A stretch of 7,832 bases of DNA from Gemmatimonadota bacterium (GTDB lineage: Bacteria; Gemmatimonadota; Gemmatimonadetes; Longimicrobiales; RSA9): positions 1 through 7,832 of the forward strand of contig VEPF01000470.1 of NCBI GenBank assembly GCA_012027055.1. Reading direction: 5' to 3'. Positions 7,601 to 7,832 of this stretch are shown here, piece by piece; position 1 is the first letter of the stretch; each line of letters opens with the position of its first letter. The notes beneath the pieces were generated by a model. That model ran no database searches. It saw only the letters and a program-made list of their open reading frames with translations, and was not told where the DNA came from. The translations under genes and the position numbers were made by a program.

Positions 7601-7744
7601 GCTCCCATCCGGGAGCGCCTCCTGCGCGCAGAGCCCGGGGAGTGTCGGGGGCAGGAGCAGGAGCGACGGCGCCAGAGCGACTGCCTGTGGCAGCGACCGA
7701 CCGCTGGTGGCGGCCGCCGGGAGAACTGCCGCGCGTGGGCTCAC
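4541..7744 (-). CDS. Secreted GH115 glycoside hydrolase (xylan alpha-1,2-glucuronidase type)
   Basis: Family GH115 enzymes remove (4-O-methyl-)glucuronic acid side chains from xylan, including internal ones. Numbered from the GTG start, the 1067-residue product has a signal peptide (hydrophobic PQAVALAPSLLLLPP, cleavage after LCA at about 40). An N-terminal alpha/beta region (about 50-205) is followed by the catalytic core (about 215-520) with KYRGIFINDEAP, NFLWPAMWG, MSTSHHEPM, LAMRGDGDMPMTQG, FSDDNWGDIRR and WVVNVGDLKPMEYP. Then come a helical region (about 520-660), a Pro/Gly/Met-rich linker (about 696-720), a beta-sandwich segment and the GH115 C-terminal domain starting near SMEAEHF (about 826). 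This ends at YLGPPES (about 986-992). The GTG at 7744 has GAGGGAG 8 bases upstream; the ATG at 7807 has no ribosome binding site and would give a very long n-region. After YLGPPES the frame runs on for 75 Arg/Pro/Ala/Ser-rich codons and overlaps the BON gene 3' end by 115 bp. That tail is probably not family sequence. Confidence 0.93.
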   Translation of the reverse strand: MSPRAAVLPAAATSGRSLPQAVALAPSLLLLPPTLPGLCAQEALPDGSARYVVGSPGAGRFALAADGQVAALRLDEGEWPGVIRAANDLKADLGRVTKMEPAVAVGGAPGARQLVLIGTMGRSATIDRLVAAGKIDGRALAGKWETFVTQIVANPLPGVDRALVVAGSDKRGTIYGIYDISAQIGVSPWYWWADVPVPQQSALYVLPGRHTQGTPAVKYRGIFINDEAPAMSGWTREYNGGFNSRLYTRVFELILRLKGNFLWPAMWGSAFNLDDPQNPILADEYGIVMSTSHHEPMQRAQQEWRRVGTGEWNYERNDSVLRAFWRAGIRNKGDREGVVTLAMRGDGDMPMTQGANIALLERIVADQRQIIEEVTGKPAAATPQVWALYKEVQEYYDKGMRVPDDVTLLFSDDNWGDIRRLPSPQDRARAGGFGIYYHFDYVGGPRNSKWLNKNPIPRIWEQLQLAHEYGANRIWVVNVGDLKPMEYPIQFFLDYAWNPSRIPAARLPEYARLWAQQQFGADHAAEIATVVTTYLKYAGRRTAELLDTVTFSLSNFREAETMVADWRALEQRAFDLAKQLPATHQDAYYQLVLHPIQALGNVADLYVTVARNRTYAQQQRAATNAMAARARALFERDAQISAFYNDTLAGGKWRHMMDQTHIGYTYWQEPPRNAMPRVDVLQVPAAAEMAVAVVEQNRAAPPRRPGMPGAPGGMVMGPPSLPAFDVYLQQTYHLDVYNRGRTPFRFTAEVAEPWLIVSPASGTVEQELRLAVSVDWSRAPAGRDTAAITITGPNGSRSVVRAPLFNPASPGRDFAGFVQSGSFVSMEAEHFARAVGGQDVAWEVIPDFGRTLSGVHPTPVTTSSRTPGGTSPHLQYRVFVFDTGTVKVHAYISPTWDFRGGTGLRYAVSIDDETPRIVNIHADSSSTGRTDGNRAWEQGAASAIKVHVSEHRVASPGDHVVRYWLVDPGVVLQKLVVSFGDLPETYLGPPESFRGSGPPRERSARPRRAGRELPARPWPATAAALCSASDQTRSRLSTAVTPGESRATHSAASRSASVSTQPVRMTR
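4696..4725. terminator. 11-bp GC hairpin at a convergent junction
   Basis: GGCGCGCCGGC at 4696-4706 pairs perfectly with 4715-4725 around an 8-base loop; a G-T and a G-C pair can extend it outward to 4694-4727. It lies 40 bases after the BON stop and about 46 bases after the last conserved GH115 codon, which is where a shared terminator would be expected. No T-tract follows in either direction. It falls inside the run-on tail of the GH115 frame, an extra reason to doubt that tail. Confidence 0.5.
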
Positions 7745-7752
7745 GGTGATCG

Positions 7753-7759
7753 CTCCCTC
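7753..7759 (-). promoter_or_regulatory. Ribosome binding site that decides the GH115 start
   Basis: The minus strand reads GAGGGAG, ending 8 bases before the GTG at 7744. No comparable site lies within normal distance of the in-frame ATG at 7807. The nearest purine stretch is about 15 bases away and better placed for an out-of-frame ATG at 7817. Confidence 0.6.
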
Positions 7760-7805
7760 TGTCGGGAGACGCAGCCGGTCCGGAAGCGGCGGGGGCCGGC
7801 GTCTC

Positions 7806-7811
7806 ATAATA
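7806..7811 (-). promoter_or_regulatory. Candidate -10 element upstream of the GH115 gene
   Basis: The minus strand reads TATTAT, five of six matches to TATAAT, inside the AT-rich patch 7802-7824 that stands out from the GC-rich surroundings. It overlaps the ATG at 7807, so if it is a promoter, transcription would start near 7799 and the ATG could not be used. The matching -35 would fall at or beyond the window edge and cannot be assessed. Confidence 0.25.
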
Positions 7812-7832
7812 TGACATGATTACTCTCTTCCG

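Noticed and set aside
7512..7817. Minus-strand ORF starting at the ATG at 7817 (MSYYETPAPA)
   Set aside because: It is out of frame with GH115, overlaps its 5' end, and is Arg/Pro/Gly/Ala-rich with no recognisable domain. The purine stretch before it is suggestive but not enough to support a gene.
5762..7819. Long plus-strand open frame of 685 codons opposite GH115
   Set aside because: The GH115 frame is clearly coding, with family motifs across the same span. The antisense frame is open because of GC-biased third positions, and I recognise no domain in it.

Overview
This is a GC-rich bacterial window, most likely chromosomal. It carries five genes: the 3' end of one at the left edge and four that are essentially complete. 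The organism is probably a Gemmatimonadota-like or similar high-GC environmental bacterium. That is an inference from the very high GC, the signal peptides ending in 'LSA-Q' and 'LCA-Q', and the gene types. No rRNA, tRNA, CRISPR array, insertion sequence or phage gene was seen.

Layout: (1) 1-1943, plus strand. The C-terminal part of a cis-prenyltransferase (UppS family) overlaps by four bases (ATGA) a 493-residue multi-pass membrane protein of the DUF4173 family, so the two are probably translated together. (2) 1944-2021 is a short convergent junction holding a perfect 16-bp GC hairpin. (3) 2022-3722, minus strand: an exported M28-family zinc metallopeptidase with an inserted PA-like region. 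(4) 3723-3998 is a 276-bp divergent spacer. It is nearly featureless except for an AT-rich imperfect 22-bp palindrome. (5) 3999-4655, plus strand: a protein of three BON domains with no signal peptide and a CxxC motif in the middle domain. (6) The junction at 4656-4772 holds an 11-bp GC hairpin. (7) 4541-7744, minus strand: an exported GH115 alpha-glucuronidase-type glycoside hydrolase. Its reading frame runs about 75 codons past the usual family end and overlaps the 3' end of the BON gene.

How the genes fit together: the M28 peptidase and GH115 enzyme are both exported degradative enzymes, consistent with a heterotrophic scavenger that uses peptides and glucuronoxylan-type plant polymers. 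They are separate transcription units, with the BON gene between them on the other strand. The UppS/DUF4173 pair is unrelated in function (polyprenyl lipid and envelope). The window does not show a recognisable defence system, biosynthetic cluster or mobile element. The most useful second looks are the GH115 3' end, the palindrome upstream of the BON gene, the CxxC/His cluster in the BON protein, and the divergent prenyltransferase motif next to DUF4173.
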